This document shows, piece after piece, positions 15,909-24,229 of a stretch of DNA of 64,000 nucleotides (its first letter is position 1; every line of letters begins with the position of its first letter). The DNA lies in the NCBI GenBank assembly GCA_030681515.1, contig JAUXSE010000036.1, positions 1 to 64,000 of the forward strand, written 5' to 3'. The stretch is from Geothrix sp. Its GTDB lineage: Bacteria; Acidobacteriota; Holophagae; Holophagales; Holophagaceae. Under the pieces are notes generated by a model. It did no database searches. It saw only the letters and a program-made list of their open reading frames with translations, and had not been told where the DNA came from. The position numbers and the translations under genes were made by a program.

Positions 15909-17741
15909 ATGTGCGGAATCGTCGGATACATCGGACAACAGGGCGCCGCGAACATCCTGGTGAACGGGCTGCGAAGCCTGGAATACCGGGGCTACGACAG
16001 CGCGGGGGTGGCCCTTTCCTCCGGATCAGGCGAGTTCAACATCATCCGGGCCTCCGGCAAGCTGGCCAACCTAGCCAGCAAGGTGGATCTGTCCGATCCG
16101 ACCCCGCTTGGCATCGGCCACACGCGCTGGGCCACCCACGGCCGGCCCACGGAGGAGAACGCCCACCCGCACCGCAGCGCGGACGGCCAGGTGGTGGCCG
16201 TCCACAACGGCATCTTCGAGAACTTCCTGGAGCTGCGCGCGGAGCTGATGGCCGCCGGGGAGACCTTCCGGTCCGAGACCGACACCGAGTGCTTCCCCGT
16301 GATGGTCTCCCATCTGATGAAACAGGGACGGTCCTTCTCCGAGGCCTTCCGCGAAGCCGTGGGCCGCATGAAGGGCATCTACGCCCTGGCCTGCCTGCAC
16401 GCCACGGACCCCGGCCGCATCCTGGCCGCCCGCAGCGGCCCGCCCATGGTGCTGGGCCTGGGCGAGGGCGAGACCTTCCTGGCTTCGGATGTGGTGCCCC
16501 TGCTGCCCCACACCCGCCGCGTCATCTTCCTGGAGGACGGCGATCTCGTGGAGCTCACCCGGGGGGGCGCCCGGATCTCCCGCATGGATGGATCTGAAGT
16601 CCAGCGGCCGGTCCAGACCATCCCCTACGATCCCGTGGCAGCGGAAAAGGGGGGCTACAAACACTTCATGCAGAAAGAGATCTTCGAGCAGCCCCAGGCC
16701 CTGTCGAACACGCTGCTGAACCGGCTTCCGCTGGATGGTGAACCCATCCCCCTGGATCTGCCCTTCACCGATCAGGAGCTCGCGGGCCTGACCCGCATCC
16801 ACATCGTGGCCTGCGGCACCAGCTGGCACGCCGGCCTCGTGGGCAAGTTCCTCATCGAGCAGCTGAGCCGCGTGGCGGTGGAAGTGGATTACGCCAGCGA
16901 ATACCGCTACCGCGAACCGGTGATCCAGCCGGGCACGCTCATCATCGGCATCACCCAGAGCGGCGAGACCGCCGACACCCTGGCCGCCATGAAGGAGGCC
17001 GCCGCTCGCGGCGCCCGCACCCTGGCCATCTGCAACGTCATGGGCTCCACGGCCACCCGGCAGTGCGAGGCCACGATCTTCACGAACGCCGGACCGGAGA
17101 TCGGCGTGGCCTCCACCAAGGCCTTCACCACCCAGCTGGCAGTGCTCACCCTGCTGGCCCTCAAGCTCGGCGAGGCCAAGGGCACCGTGAATCCCCAGCT
17201 CAAGGCGGAACTGCTGCAGGGCCTGCGCGAGCTCCCCGCGCACCTGGAGCGGCTGAACAGCCTGGAGCCGAAGATCATCCAGTGGGCCCACCGCTGGAAG
17301 GAGGCCAAGGATTTCCTGTACCTGGGCCGCGGCCCCTGCTACCCCATCGCCCTGGAAGGCGCGCTGAAGCTGAAGGAGATCTCCTACATCCACGCCGAGG
17401 GCTACCCCGCCGGCGAGATGAAGCATGGTCCCATCGCCCTCATTGACCAGGCCCTGCCCGTGGTGGCCCTCATGCCCCGGGACGCGCACCGGGACAAGAC
17501 CCTCAGCAACCTCCAGGAGGCCGCTGCCCGCGATGGGCGCATCCTGGCCCTGGTCACCGAAGGGGATACGGGGCTGGCCAGCATCGCCGAGGATGTCCTG
17601 GAACTGCCCGCGGTCCACCCCTGGCTGGCGCCCATCGTCTATGTCGTCCCCCTGCAGCTGCTGGCCTACCACATCGCCGTCCTGCGCGGCTGCGACGTGG
17701 ATCAGCCGAGGAATCTGGCGAAATCCGTGACGGTGGAGTAG
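15909..17741 (+). CDS. glmS: Glutamine-fructose-6-phosphate aminotransferase GlmS
   Basis: The 610-residue enzyme has the standard length and layout. The N-terminal nucleophile Cys2 (MCGIVGY) begins the glutaminase domain, with EYRGYDSAG and GHTRWATHG motifs. Two SIS domains follow (CGTSWHAG, SGETADTL, ALEGALKLKEISYIHAEGYPAGEMKHGP), ending with LAKSVTVE. It makes glucosamine-6-phosphate for peptidoglycan and LPS. A second, longer GlmS-like gene is at 36264-38723. Confidence 0.95.
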   Translation: MCGIVGYIGQQGAANILVNGLRSLEYRGYDSAGVALSSGSGEFNIIRASGKLANLASKVDLSDPTPLGIGHTRWATHGRPTEENAHPHRSADGQVVAVHNGIFENFLELRAELMAAGETFRSETDTECFPVMVSHLMKQGRSFSEAFREAVGRMKGIYALACLHATDPGRILAARSGPPMVLGLGEGETFLASDVVPLLPHTRRVIFLEDGDLVELTRGGARISRMDGSEVQRPVQTIPYDPVAAEKGGYKHFMQKEIFEQPQALSNTLLNRLPLDGEPIPLDLPFTDQELAGLTRIHIVACGTSWHAGLVGKFLIEQLSRVAVEVDYASEYRYREPVIQPGTLIIGITQSGETADTLAAMKEAAARGARTLAICNVMGSTATRQCEATIFTNAGPEIGVASTKAFTTQLAVLTLLALKLGEAKGTVNPQLKAELLQGLRELPAHLERLNSLEPKIIQWAHRWKEAKDFLYLGRGPCYPIALEGALKLKEISYIHAEGYPAGEMKHGPIALIDQALPVVALMPRDAHRDKTLSNLQEAAARDGRILALVTEGDTGLASIAEDVLELPAVHPWLAPIVYVVPLQLLAYHIAVLRGCDVDQPRNLAKSVTVE

Positions 17742-17751
17742 ACCGGGTTTC

Positions 17752-17768
17752 GAATTTCCAGGAAATTC
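17752..17768 (+). terminator. Weak hairpin after glmS
   Basis: GAATTTC and GAAATTC form a 7-bp inverted repeat with a CAG loop. It is AT-rich and has no T-run after it, so terminator function is doubtful. Confidence 0.25.
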
Positions 17769-17834
17769 ACGGCAGATCCCCTTATCCGGACCTACCCTCA
17801 GCGCGGACCCTCGTCCCTTTGGATGGAGGCCGCC

Positions 17835-17951
17835 ATGGCCGCCCACTTCCTCCGCCGCCACGGGCCCGCGCATGCCTCATCCCTGGATTGGCTGCTCATC
17901 CTGGCTGGCGCCCTGCTCGCCTGGCTTTTCTGGCCGGTTTCGCACCCCTGA
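17835..17951 (+). CDS. Small single-TM protein A of a tandem pair
   Basis: A 38-codon reading frame preceded by GGAGG five bases before the ATG. The peptide begins with a His/Arg-rich segment and has one hydrophobic helix, DWLLILAGALLAWLFW, at residues 18-33. The next gene (18040-18180) encodes a similar peptide with the same ribosome-binding context (GGAGGCNGCC before ATGGCC) and the same D-W-L-L opening of its helix. Two such frames in tandem make chance unlikely. Function unknown; possibly a small membrane regulator or stress peptide. Confidence 0.55.
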   Translation: MAAHFLRRHGPAHASSLDWLLILAGALLAWLFWPVSHP

Positions 17952-18039
17952 GGATCCGACGTGCCCCGATTTCCGGGCGCCAGCCCCTGCTCCGGCCCAT
18001 CCTTGAAGCGGACAGATGTCCCCAGGAAGGGAGGCTGCC

Positions 18040-18180
18040 ATGGCCACCCACCATCCTTTCCACCTCCATCCCCAGGTTCCGCTGCGCCGCTTCACCCTGG
18101 AGCATCCCTACGCCGCGGACTGGCTCCTGCTGACGGTCGGCACCGTGGCAGCCCTTCTGCTCTGGTTCTGGAATTCCTAG
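18040..18180 (+). CDS. Small single-TM protein B of a tandem pair
   Basis: A 46-codon reading frame with GGGAGG five bases before the ATG. A His-rich N-terminus (MATHHPFHLHP) is followed by a helix DWLLLTVGTVAALLLWFW at residues ~27-44. It aligns with small protein A over the hydrophobic part (D-W-L-L-x3-G-x3-A-x-L-x-W), so the two look like paralogues. It ends about 80 bases before tRNA-Val. Confidence 0.55.
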   Translation: MATHHPFHLHPQVPLRRFTLEHPYAADWLLLTVGTVAALLLWFWNS

Positions 18181-18218
18181 GGGCCTGTCCAGGCCGCGGA
18201 CCGCACCGCCCGGAAGGC

Positions 18219-18246
18219 TCGACAGGCGCCCCCGTTCCGCTAGAAT
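18219..18246 (+). promoter_or_regulatory. Promoter of tRNA-Val
   Basis: TCGACA (18219-18224) and TAGAAT (18241-18246) are 16 bases apart. The tRNA begins 13 bases after the -10 box. Confidence 0.5.
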
Positions 18247-18258
18247 GGAGCTTCGCAC

Positions 18259-18333
<75 letters not shown>

Positions 18334-18335
18334 CC

Positions 18336-18360
18336 AAAGGCCGCTCTTGCGGCCTTTTTT
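18336..18360 (+). terminator. Intrinsic terminator of tRNA-Val
   Basis: A 9-bp stem AAAGGCCGC/GCGGCCTTT with a TCTT loop runs into TTTTTT. The same terminator recurs at 18598-18622 as part of an 80-bp direct repeat. Confidence 0.85.
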
Positions 18361-18597
18361 CTGTGCCCAATCGGGCGGTCTCGGACCGCCGAGAAAGTCC
18401 GGCGGGCAGGTAGGGCCCGACGGAGGCCCTCCAGTGGAGGGCCGGAGGCGATCAGGCCCGTGCCCAGCCGGACGCATGGTTCGAGACCGCCCGCGCCACC
18501 ATCCGACCGAAGCGTAGCGAAGGGAGGATAGGACCGCATCGCCGCAGGCGATGACGGCCCCGGAGGGGCGAGGGGCGAAGCCCCGAGTCAACCCACC

Positions 18598-18622
18598 AAA
18601 GGCCGCTCTTGCGGCCTTTTTT
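18598..18622 (+). terminator. Duplicated copy of the tRNA-Val terminator
   Basis: The same AAAGGCCGC-TCTT-GCGGCC stem with T-run as at 18336, carried within the second copy of the 80-bp repeat. No gene that would need it lies directly upstream. Confidence 0.7.
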
Positions 18623-18864
18623 CTGTACCCAATCGGGCGGTCTCGGACCGCCGAGAAAGTCCGGCGGGCAGGCTGATTCGGGCCTCCGGCCCTCACCCCT
18701 TCGGGGCCGCCATCGCCTTTGGCGATGCGGTCCTATCCTCCTTCCGCTCCGCTTCAGTCGGATGGTGGGCCCGCTCCGGGCTCGGGGCCCGTGGATGGTC
18801 ATTGACCGCAACAATCGGGTTGGAAACCGGGGCATCTGGACTCACCCTCTGCCAGGGGGCCCGC

Positions 18865-19713
18865 ATGTCGAAAAGCGACTACAGCCGAGTGGAGCAGGCC
18901 ATCCGGTTTCTCGGTGATCACCTGGTAGCGCAGCCAGGCCTGGTGGAAGTGGCCGAAGAGATCGGTCTCAGCGAGTTCCATTTCCATCGTCTTTTCCAGC
19001 GATGGGCGGGCGTGAGTCCCAAACGGTTCCTGCAGTACCTGACACTGGAAGAAGCCAAACGCATGCTTTCCGAATCCCGCAGCCTCCTCGACGTGAGCCA
19101 TGCCCTCGGCCTCTCGGGTTCCAGCCGCCTGCACGATCTCTTCCTCAGCCTGGAATGCATGACTCCGGGGGAGTACAAGGCGCGGGCCGAAGGACTCACC
19201 GTGCGTTGGGGTGTGGAAGACACACCCTTCGGGCCCGCCCTCTTCGCGGCGATGGACCGCGGCTTGTGCCACCTGGCCTTCCTCCGGGAGGATGGCCCCG
19301 AGGGCGCCTTCGAGGAACTTCGCGCGCGCTGGCCCGGGGCCCGCCTGGAGGCTTCGCCGACCTGCATCCGCGGCTATGCGGAAGGGCTCCGCGAACGCAT
19401 GAGGGGAAAACCCGGCCAACCCCTCAGCCTCGTGCTGAAGGGTACTCCCTTCCAGCTCCGCACCTGGGAGGCCCTGCTTCAGGTTCCCGCGGGCCAGGCC
19501 ATCAGCTATCAGGGGTTGGCGCAGCTGTCCGGATCCGCCGGCGCCTTCCGGGCGGTGGGAGGCGCCCTCGGCCAGAACCCGATCGCGTGGCTCATCCCCT
19601 GCCATCGTGTCATCCAGTCCACCGGCGCCATCGGCCAGTACCATTGGGGCGCCCCGCGAAAGCAGGCCATGCTGGCTTTTGAGCAAGCCCATCGGCACAC
19701 CGGAGAGCGGTAG
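18865..19713 (+). CDS. AraC-type HTH fused to methylated-DNA-protein-cysteine methyltransferase (Ada-like)
   Basis: A 282-residue bifunctional protein. Residues ~1-100 are an AraC-family double HTH (VEQAIRFLGDHL...HFHRLFQRWAGVSPKRFLQYL). Residues ~190-280 are the O6-alkylguanine alkyltransferase domain with active-site LIPCHRV and RAVGGALGQNPIAW. Compared with E. coli Ada, the N-terminal zinc/phosphotriester domain is missing. It should remove methyl groups from guanine and may act as a transcription factor. The start at 18865 is preferred over upstream TTG codons, although its ribosome-binding site is weak. Confidence 0.88.
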   Translation: MSKSDYSRVEQAIRFLGDHLVAQPGLVEVAEEIGLSEFHFHRLFQRWAGVSPKRFLQYLTLEEAKRMLSESRSLLDVSHALGLSGSSRLHDLFLSLECMTPGEYKARAEGLTVRWGVEDTPFGPALFAAMDRGLCHLAFLREDGPEGAFEELRARWPGARLEASPTCIRGYAEGLRERMRGKPGQPLSLVLKGTPFQLRTWEALLQVPAGQAISYQGLAQLSGSAGAFRAVGGALGQNPIAWLIPCHRVIQSTGAIGQYHWGAPRKQAMLAFEQAHRHTGER

Positions 19714-19730
19714 TCCCGCGGAAGGCGGCG

Positions 19731-20378
19731 CTACGAACCAGGCGTGGGAGTGGTCGTGGGCTGTCCTGGCCGCCACGCTTCTGCCAACCGCGAAGGCCGG
19801 AGTTTTCCGCCCAGCCCGAAGAAATCGCAGAAGCTCATGATCAAGGGATTCCACAGTTCCGGATCAATGTAGTCCCCCGCCCTCTCCATCATCAGGCGTT
19901 CCTCGATGTGTACCCTGAGCACCCGGGTTTCAATGGCCACGAGGGGGCTTTCGTCGCCACCGACCCCGCGGATACCCAGCACCTTGGCCTCCAGGTGCAC
20001 AGGACACTCCAGGATTCTCGGAGGAGCCACGATCTCCGAGGGAACCGGCGTCAAGCCCGCCGCTTCAAACTTCCGCGGTTCATGGCGGTACCCCATTCTG
20101 GCCTTGTAGGGAGGAACCGGATCGCTGCCGGTGAGAAGGGCCAGGCGATCCACCGCTCCGACGAGATCCTGCGAGGGCAGGTTGAGCACGCACTCGCCAT
20201 GACGGGCCAGGTTCTCCACCGTTCTCGAAGCCGTGCTCAAGCCCAGGACACAGAACTCGCCCAGCCACCAGACCGATGACATGGGAGCCACGTTGGGGGT
20301 TCCATCGGGATTCAGCGTGCTGATCAGGACCACCGGTGTGCCGAAGTACAGCATTTTGGGACGGACGACCTTGTGCAT
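19731..20378 (-). CDS. Flavin reductase-like (FMN-binding split-barrel) protein
   Basis: The 215-residue product matches the flavin reductase-like/DIM6 family: TPVVLISTLNPDGTPNVAPMSS near the start, GLSTASRTVENLA and ECVLNLPS for FMN and substrate contacts, and a long C-terminal tail. Such proteins bind FMN and often reduce flavin with NAD(P)H, or act as oxidoreductases of unknown substrate. GGAG lies eight bases before the ATG at 20378. It is convergent with the methyltransferase gene. Confidence 0.8.
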   Translation of the reverse strand: MHKVVRPKMLYFGTPVVLISTLNPDGTPNVAPMSSVWWLGEFCVLGLSTASRTVENLARHGECVLNLPSQDLVGAVDRLALLTGSDPVPPYKARMGYRHEPRKFEAAGLTPVPSEIVAPPRILECPVHLEAKVLGIRGVGGDESPLVAIETRVLRVHIEERLMMERAGDYIDPELWNPLIMSFCDFFGLGGKLRPSRLAEAWRPGQPTTTPTPGS

Positions 20379-20491
20379 CAGCAGACTCCAGGCGCGGCAT
20401 GGGCGAGACCCCGCCCGCTCGTGAGGATCCCTTTCCAGCCCGCCCAAGGCGACCCGGTTCTTGCGGCCAATCCAACCCTCAGCCAGGTCCG

Positions 20492-20699
20492 CTAGTGGCG
20501 CGTCCCCGAAGTGTCTTGAATGTTTTCGGCACTCCGAGACGCGCCACTTGCCGGGGGTTCGGGGGCGCGGCATGGCGCCCCCGAGGGGTGACAGCTCGAA
20601 AAGCATGGCTTTTCGGGCGCCAAAGGGGGCTTGCCCCCATGGAAGTGCGACATCCCCAGCAAAAAGTTAATTCAAGGAACTTAGGGGATGTCGCACTAG
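20492..20699. mobile_element. MITE-like element, 208 bp, with structured inverted ends
   Basis: The element begins CTAGTGGCG and ends CGCACTAG. Its outer 30 bases, read inward from each end, match at 23 of 30 positions. Each end also forms its own hairpin: AGTGGCGCGTC (20494-20504) with GACGCGCCACT (20538-20548), and AGTGCGACATCCCC (20644-20657) with GGGGATGTCGCACT (20684-20697). The stem bases differ between ends but stay paired, while the loop start (TCCCC-n-AAGT-nn-CTTGAAT) is conserved. Three further perfect hairpins lie between (20559-20584, 20597-20615, 20625-20638). No transposase is encoded. Its right edge supplies the TAG stop of the Omp85 gene. Confidence 0.6.
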
Positions 20700-23600
20700 A
20701 ACTGGAACCCGGCGGAAATGAGCAGGCTCTTCAGCTGGGTGTCCTGCTCGTCCTGAGTGCGGGGACGGCCCAGGATGCGCTTCCAGTCGGCGGCGTACTC
20801 GAGCTTGAGGGGGAAGCCCAGCTTGAGGATCAGGCCCAAGCCCAGGGTGGTGCGCAGGGGCGGGAAGGGCGAAACGGCCCCCGCCTCGGGGCGCAGGCTG
20901 CGGTAGACCTGCCCCGAATCCACGAATACTTCGGCCCACAGGCTCTGCATGCCGAATAGGGGGAAGCGGTATTCGAGGTTCACCACGGCGAGCGCCTGGC
21001 CGCCGAGGGGGATGGCCTGGAGCAGCAGGTTGCCGCTGGCGTCGGTCCGTCTCACCTCCCCCAGCATGTCCGGCTCCACGCCCCGCACGGTGAAGGAACC
21101 GCCTCCGAAGAACCGCTCGGACAGGGGCAGATCCTCGGCGGACTGGGCGGTGGGGCGCGCCAGTCCAAGCCGGACGCTGGCCATCACCACGCCGTTTTCT
21201 GCGTGAAAGCCCACGGGCCAATTCCACTGGTGGCGCAGATCCAGCTTCACGAAGCTGCTGTTGGCCGAGGTTCCCAGCATCTGGTTCGCCAGTTCCAGGC
21301 GCCCCAGGAAGAAGGTCCCCTGGGTGGGATCGTAGGGCCGGTCCCGCCGGTCCACGGCCACTTGCAGGTAGGGGGCTGAAATGACGCTGCGGGGGGGCGT
21401 CCGGGCGATGAGGAAAAGATCCTGATCCAGGATCAGTGGCACGCCGCTGCTATCGGTGTTGGCGGCCACCTCCACCCGTTCGAAGCGGTAGCCGAACCGC
21501 ACCGTCTGCACGGGGCTGATCTTCCATTCGAGGCTGGGCGTGAGGCGCCGGCGCCGGGCGAAGAAGGCGGCCTGGGCCTCCTCGATGTAGGCGCCCTCCA
21601 TGCGGAAGCGCGTGCGGGGGGCCAGCCAGGAGTCCAGGGAGCCCGGCATGAACCAGGGGTCGGTGTAGGTGACGCTGTAGCTGTCCACGGACCGCTTGAT
21701 ATCGCCCGTGGGGAAGGCCCGCCGCAGGGCGGGGCTGTCGAGGGTCTGGTCGCCCGCGCGAAGGCCGAAATCCACCACGCGTCCCATCCCGCCCACATTC
21801 AGCCGTTGTGCGTTCAGCCCGAAGTGGTAGCCCTGGGTCTTGTCGTAGCCGAAGGCCTCCGTGAACACCCATGGGCTGCGTTCCTGTAGACGGAGGGCCA
21901 GGTCGCCGCGCTGCCAGGGCTGTTTCTCCTGCCCGGAAAGATCCTTCAGCGTGAGCAGGTCCACCCGCTGGAAGGCCCCCAGGCCACCCAACTGGATCTG
22001 GCCCTCGTCGAGTTTCGCCGGATCCAGCGCGGAACCCGGCGCCACGGCGAATTCGCGGAGCACGGCCTCCGCCCGGGTCCGGTCACTGCCCTGCACCACG
22101 AGGCGGCGGGTCCGGTCCAGGGGCTGCGAGGGCACCTGGATCCGGACGATGGTCTGGATCTCGTCATCCTCAAAAGCCAACTTCACCTGCGGATGGGCGG
22201 CGCCCAGGGAGGACAGGCGATGCCGCAGATCCGACACCACCAGGGCCAGGTCATTCCGGACGAGGGGCAGCGCGGGTTTGAAGCTGAGGCGGGCACCCTG
22301 GGGGGTCGTTTCAAGCGTTCCCTCGACCCCTTGCAACGGGCGATCCGAACGGTATCGCAACGTCCCCGGCACGGAAACGGGATGGTCCGCCAGGGCCAGC
22401 AACAGGCTCTGGGCCAGCCCTTCCCTGGGGAAATCCGGCTCCTGGGGGAGTTCCAGCGCCAACGCGTCCAGGAAGCGGCGACGGCCCTCCCGGATGATGA
22501 GGCGCACGTCCACGGATCCGTCCTTGGCCGTGTCCACCCGGCGCCGGATGCGCACCTCTGGAAACCCCCGTTGCAGGTAGATGGCCGTAACGCGATCCTC
22601 CAGGCTTTTCACCGCCTCGGTCTTCGCGTGGGGCGGCAGCAGCAGGAACCGCCTGGGAAGGGTGGCGGCGGCTCGAAGCTCCTCCTCGGAGATTTCGTGA
22701 TTCCCCTCGAAACGCACCGTCCCGAGGGTTCTCCGGAGCCCACGATCCACGGTGTAGGTTAGGGTCACGGCTTCGGGCCGTTCGGCGGTTCCGGCGGTCA
22801 CTTCCCGGATGTGCGAAACCCGCGCTTCGGGGTAGCCCTGGTCGCGGAAGTAGGCGGTGATGCGGCCGTCGCCTTCATCCAGCAGGCTCGGGGAGTACCG
22901 CTCCGCCCGCGCCAGGGGCACGAATTCCGACAGGCGCGGCTGGGCCCACAGCCAACCGAACCAGCCCAGGCCCTTGGCCTTCAGATCCACCTTGGGGCCG
23001 GGCCGCACCTCCAGGATCAGGACATCTTCCGCATCCGGGGCAGGCGCCAGGCGGACGAAGCCCTCCAGCCGCTTGTTCTTCACGAGCCGTTGGCGCAGGC
23101 GGCGCTGGGCCTCGCGCAGGATCGTGGGCGTCCAGAGCGATTTCCCCGGCTGGAGGCCCGCCACCTTCAGCAGAACCTCCCGGGTATAGGGCGCCGTGTC
23201 CCCTTCGATCCGGATCTCCCGGATGAGGGCCGGAACCCCCAGCGACAGCAGGAATCGGAGGCGCCGTCCGCCTTGTTCCAGCACAGGCTCCACTCGGGCC
23301 CGGGGATAGCCCGCCTCCCTCAACCGCTGCTCGGCGGCCTCCTTGAGGGCCTCCAGGCGCTGGATCCCCAGGCGCTGTCCCTTGCGCAGTTCAGGAAGCA
23401 GGGTTTTACGGAGAACCCCTGGCACCGGGTCCCCCACCCAGTGCCATGAGTCCACGGGCGGAAGGGGTTCCAGGCGCACCCGGGCCTGGCCATCCGCATC
23501 AAGCCTCCCTTCCACCGAACGGAAACGATCCACCAGGCGGACCGCCGCCAGGGCCCGCTGGAAGGCCGCCTCGTCCACGGCCTGGCCCGCCCTCAAGCCC

Positions 23601-23743
23601 AGGGCCGCCGAGGCGAAACGCCGATCATCCGGATCTCCACCCTCGATCTGGATGGCCGTCAGCGTGCGCGGGGACACGGGCTCCTGGGCCCCGGCCGAAA
23701 CCAGGGCCAGGAAGCCATACCCCAACGCGGCACGGAGACGCAC
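20696..23743 (-). CDS. Omp85/BamA-family outer-membrane assembly protein, extended
   Basis: A 1015-residue outer-membrane protein, longer than E. coli BamA (~800). A signal peptide (ALGYGFLALVSAGAQ) is followed by several POTRA-like units over about residues 27-600 (for example IREIRIEGD, LGTVRFEGNHEISEEEL, TRRLVVQGSDRT). A C-terminal barrel carries the Omp85 motif RFFGGGSFTVRGV near residue 874 and ends in Phe (GFQF), the outer-membrane targeting signal. It may be the main BamA, or a TamA-like paralogue; the extra POTRAs leave this open. The gene starts four bases after the STAS gene stop. Confidence 0.85.
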   Translation of the reverse strand: MRLRAALGYGFLALVSAGAQEPVSPRTLTAIQIEGGDPDDRRFASAALGLRAGQAVDEAAFQRALAAVRLVDRFRSVEGRLDADGQARVRLEPLPPVDSWHWVGDPVPGVLRKTLLPELRKGQRLGIQRLEALKEAAEQRLREAGYPRARVEPVLEQGGRRLRFLLSLGVPALIREIRIEGDTAPYTREVLLKVAGLQPGKSLWTPTILREAQRRLRQRLVKNKRLEGFVRLAPAPDAEDVLILEVRPGPKVDLKAKGLGWFGWLWAQPRLSEFVPLARAERYSPSLLDEGDGRITAYFRDQGYPEARVSHIREVTAGTAERPEAVTLTYTVDRGLRRTLGTVRFEGNHEISEEELRAAATLPRRFLLLPPHAKTEAVKSLEDRVTAIYLQRGFPEVRIRRRVDTAKDGSVDVRLIIREGRRRFLDALALELPQEPDFPREGLAQSLLLALADHPVSVPGTLRYRSDRPLQGVEGTLETTPQGARLSFKPALPLVRNDLALVVSDLRHRLSSLGAAHPQVKLAFEDDEIQTIVRIQVPSQPLDRTRRLVVQGSDRTRAEAVLREFAVAPGSALDPAKLDEGQIQLGGLGAFQRVDLLTLKDLSGQEKQPWQRGDLALRLQERSPWVFTEAFGYDKTQGYHFGLNAQRLNVGGMGRVVDFGLRAGDQTLDSPALRRAFPTGDIKRSVDSYSVTYTDPWFMPGSLDSWLAPRTRFRMEGAYIEEAQAAFFARRRRLTPSLEWKISPVQTVRFGYRFERVEVAANTDSSGVPLILDQDLFLIARTPPRSVISAPYLQVAVDRRDRPYDPTQGTFFLGRLELANQMLGTSANSSFVKLDLRHQWNWPVGFHAENGVVMASVRLGLARPTAQSAEDLPLSERFFGGGSFTVRGVEPDMLGEVRRTDASGNLLLQAIPLGGQALAVVNLEYRFPLFGMQSLWAEVFVDSGQVYRSLRPEAGAVSPFPPLRTTLGLGLILKLGFPLKLEYAADWKRILGRPRTQDEQDTQLKSLLISAGFQF

Positions 23744-23747
23744 CGCG

Positions 23748-24083
23748 CTAGAAGCCCGCGAGGGCCTCCTCTTCGGTGTCCTTCACTTCGAAGACGGAAT
23801 GCAGGCTGGTCATCTTGATGAGGCTGAAGATCTTAGAGCTCATGCCGCAGATCCGCAGTTCGCCGCCCTTCCCCTTGATGGAGGTGTAGCAGCCCACCAG
23901 CTCACCCACACCCGAGGAGTCCAGGTAGCTCACCTTGCTGAAGTTGATGACGATCTTGCGGGCGCCGTTCATCAGAGAGGTACGAACCGCCTCGCCCAGC
24001 TCCTGGTCGCCATCTCCCAGGGTGATCTTGCCTTCGGGGTAGAGGATCAACACATCGTTGTGCTTGCGCGTGTTCAGAATCAT
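23748..24083 (-). CDS. STAS-domain anti-sigma factor antagonist
   Basis: A 111-residue single STAS domain like SpoIIAA/RsbV: KITLGDGDQELGEAV, then the phosphorylation-site motif VSYLDSSGVGELVG with the conserved Ser near residue 56. Partner anti-sigma kinases phosphorylate this Ser to control binding. GAGG lies five bases before ATG 24083. It is followed after four bases by the Omp85 gene, an unusual pairing; no anti-sigma kinase is in the window. Confidence 0.87.
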   Translation of the reverse strand: MILNTRKHNDVLILYPEGKITLGDGDQELGEAVRTSLMNGARKIVINFSKVSYLDSSGVGELVGCYTSIKGKGGELRICGMSSKIFSLIKMTSLHSVFEVKDTEEEALAGF

Positions 24084-24163
24084 GGGGACCTCGGAGTGAG
24101 CGGCCAGTGTAGCAAAGGAGCCCCAGTCCAGTGCAAGGTCGGCCGGGGGGTGCCCAGTTGGGA

Positions 24164-24180
24164 CCGGCACGGGCTCTGCA
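24164..24180 (+). promoter_or_regulatory. Sigma-54-type promoter of flgB
   Basis: GG at 24166-24167 (within CCGGCACG) and GC at 24178-24179 (within CTGCA) are separated by exactly ten bases, matching the RpoN -24/-12 consensus closely. It lies about 40 bases before the flgB ATG. Confidence 0.65.
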
Positions 24181-24229
24181 TCCCTTCCCGGGAGGCCGGG
24201 GTCACCCGGTCCAATCTGCAGGGTGCGCC

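Noticed and set aside
16071-17873. 600-codon open frame on the - strand opposite glmS
   Set aside because: Antisense shadow of glmS; no family motif and no ribosome-binding site.
18478-18498. Second tRNA gene suggested by a copy of the T-arm and acceptor end
   Set aside because: Only 21 bases match; the D arm and anticodon arm are missing, so it is a fragment and not a tRNA.
20494-20697. Riboswitch or structured leader for the Omp85 gene
   Set aside because: The hairpins lie at the 3' end of the gene, not in its leader, and the matching ends fit a mobile element better.
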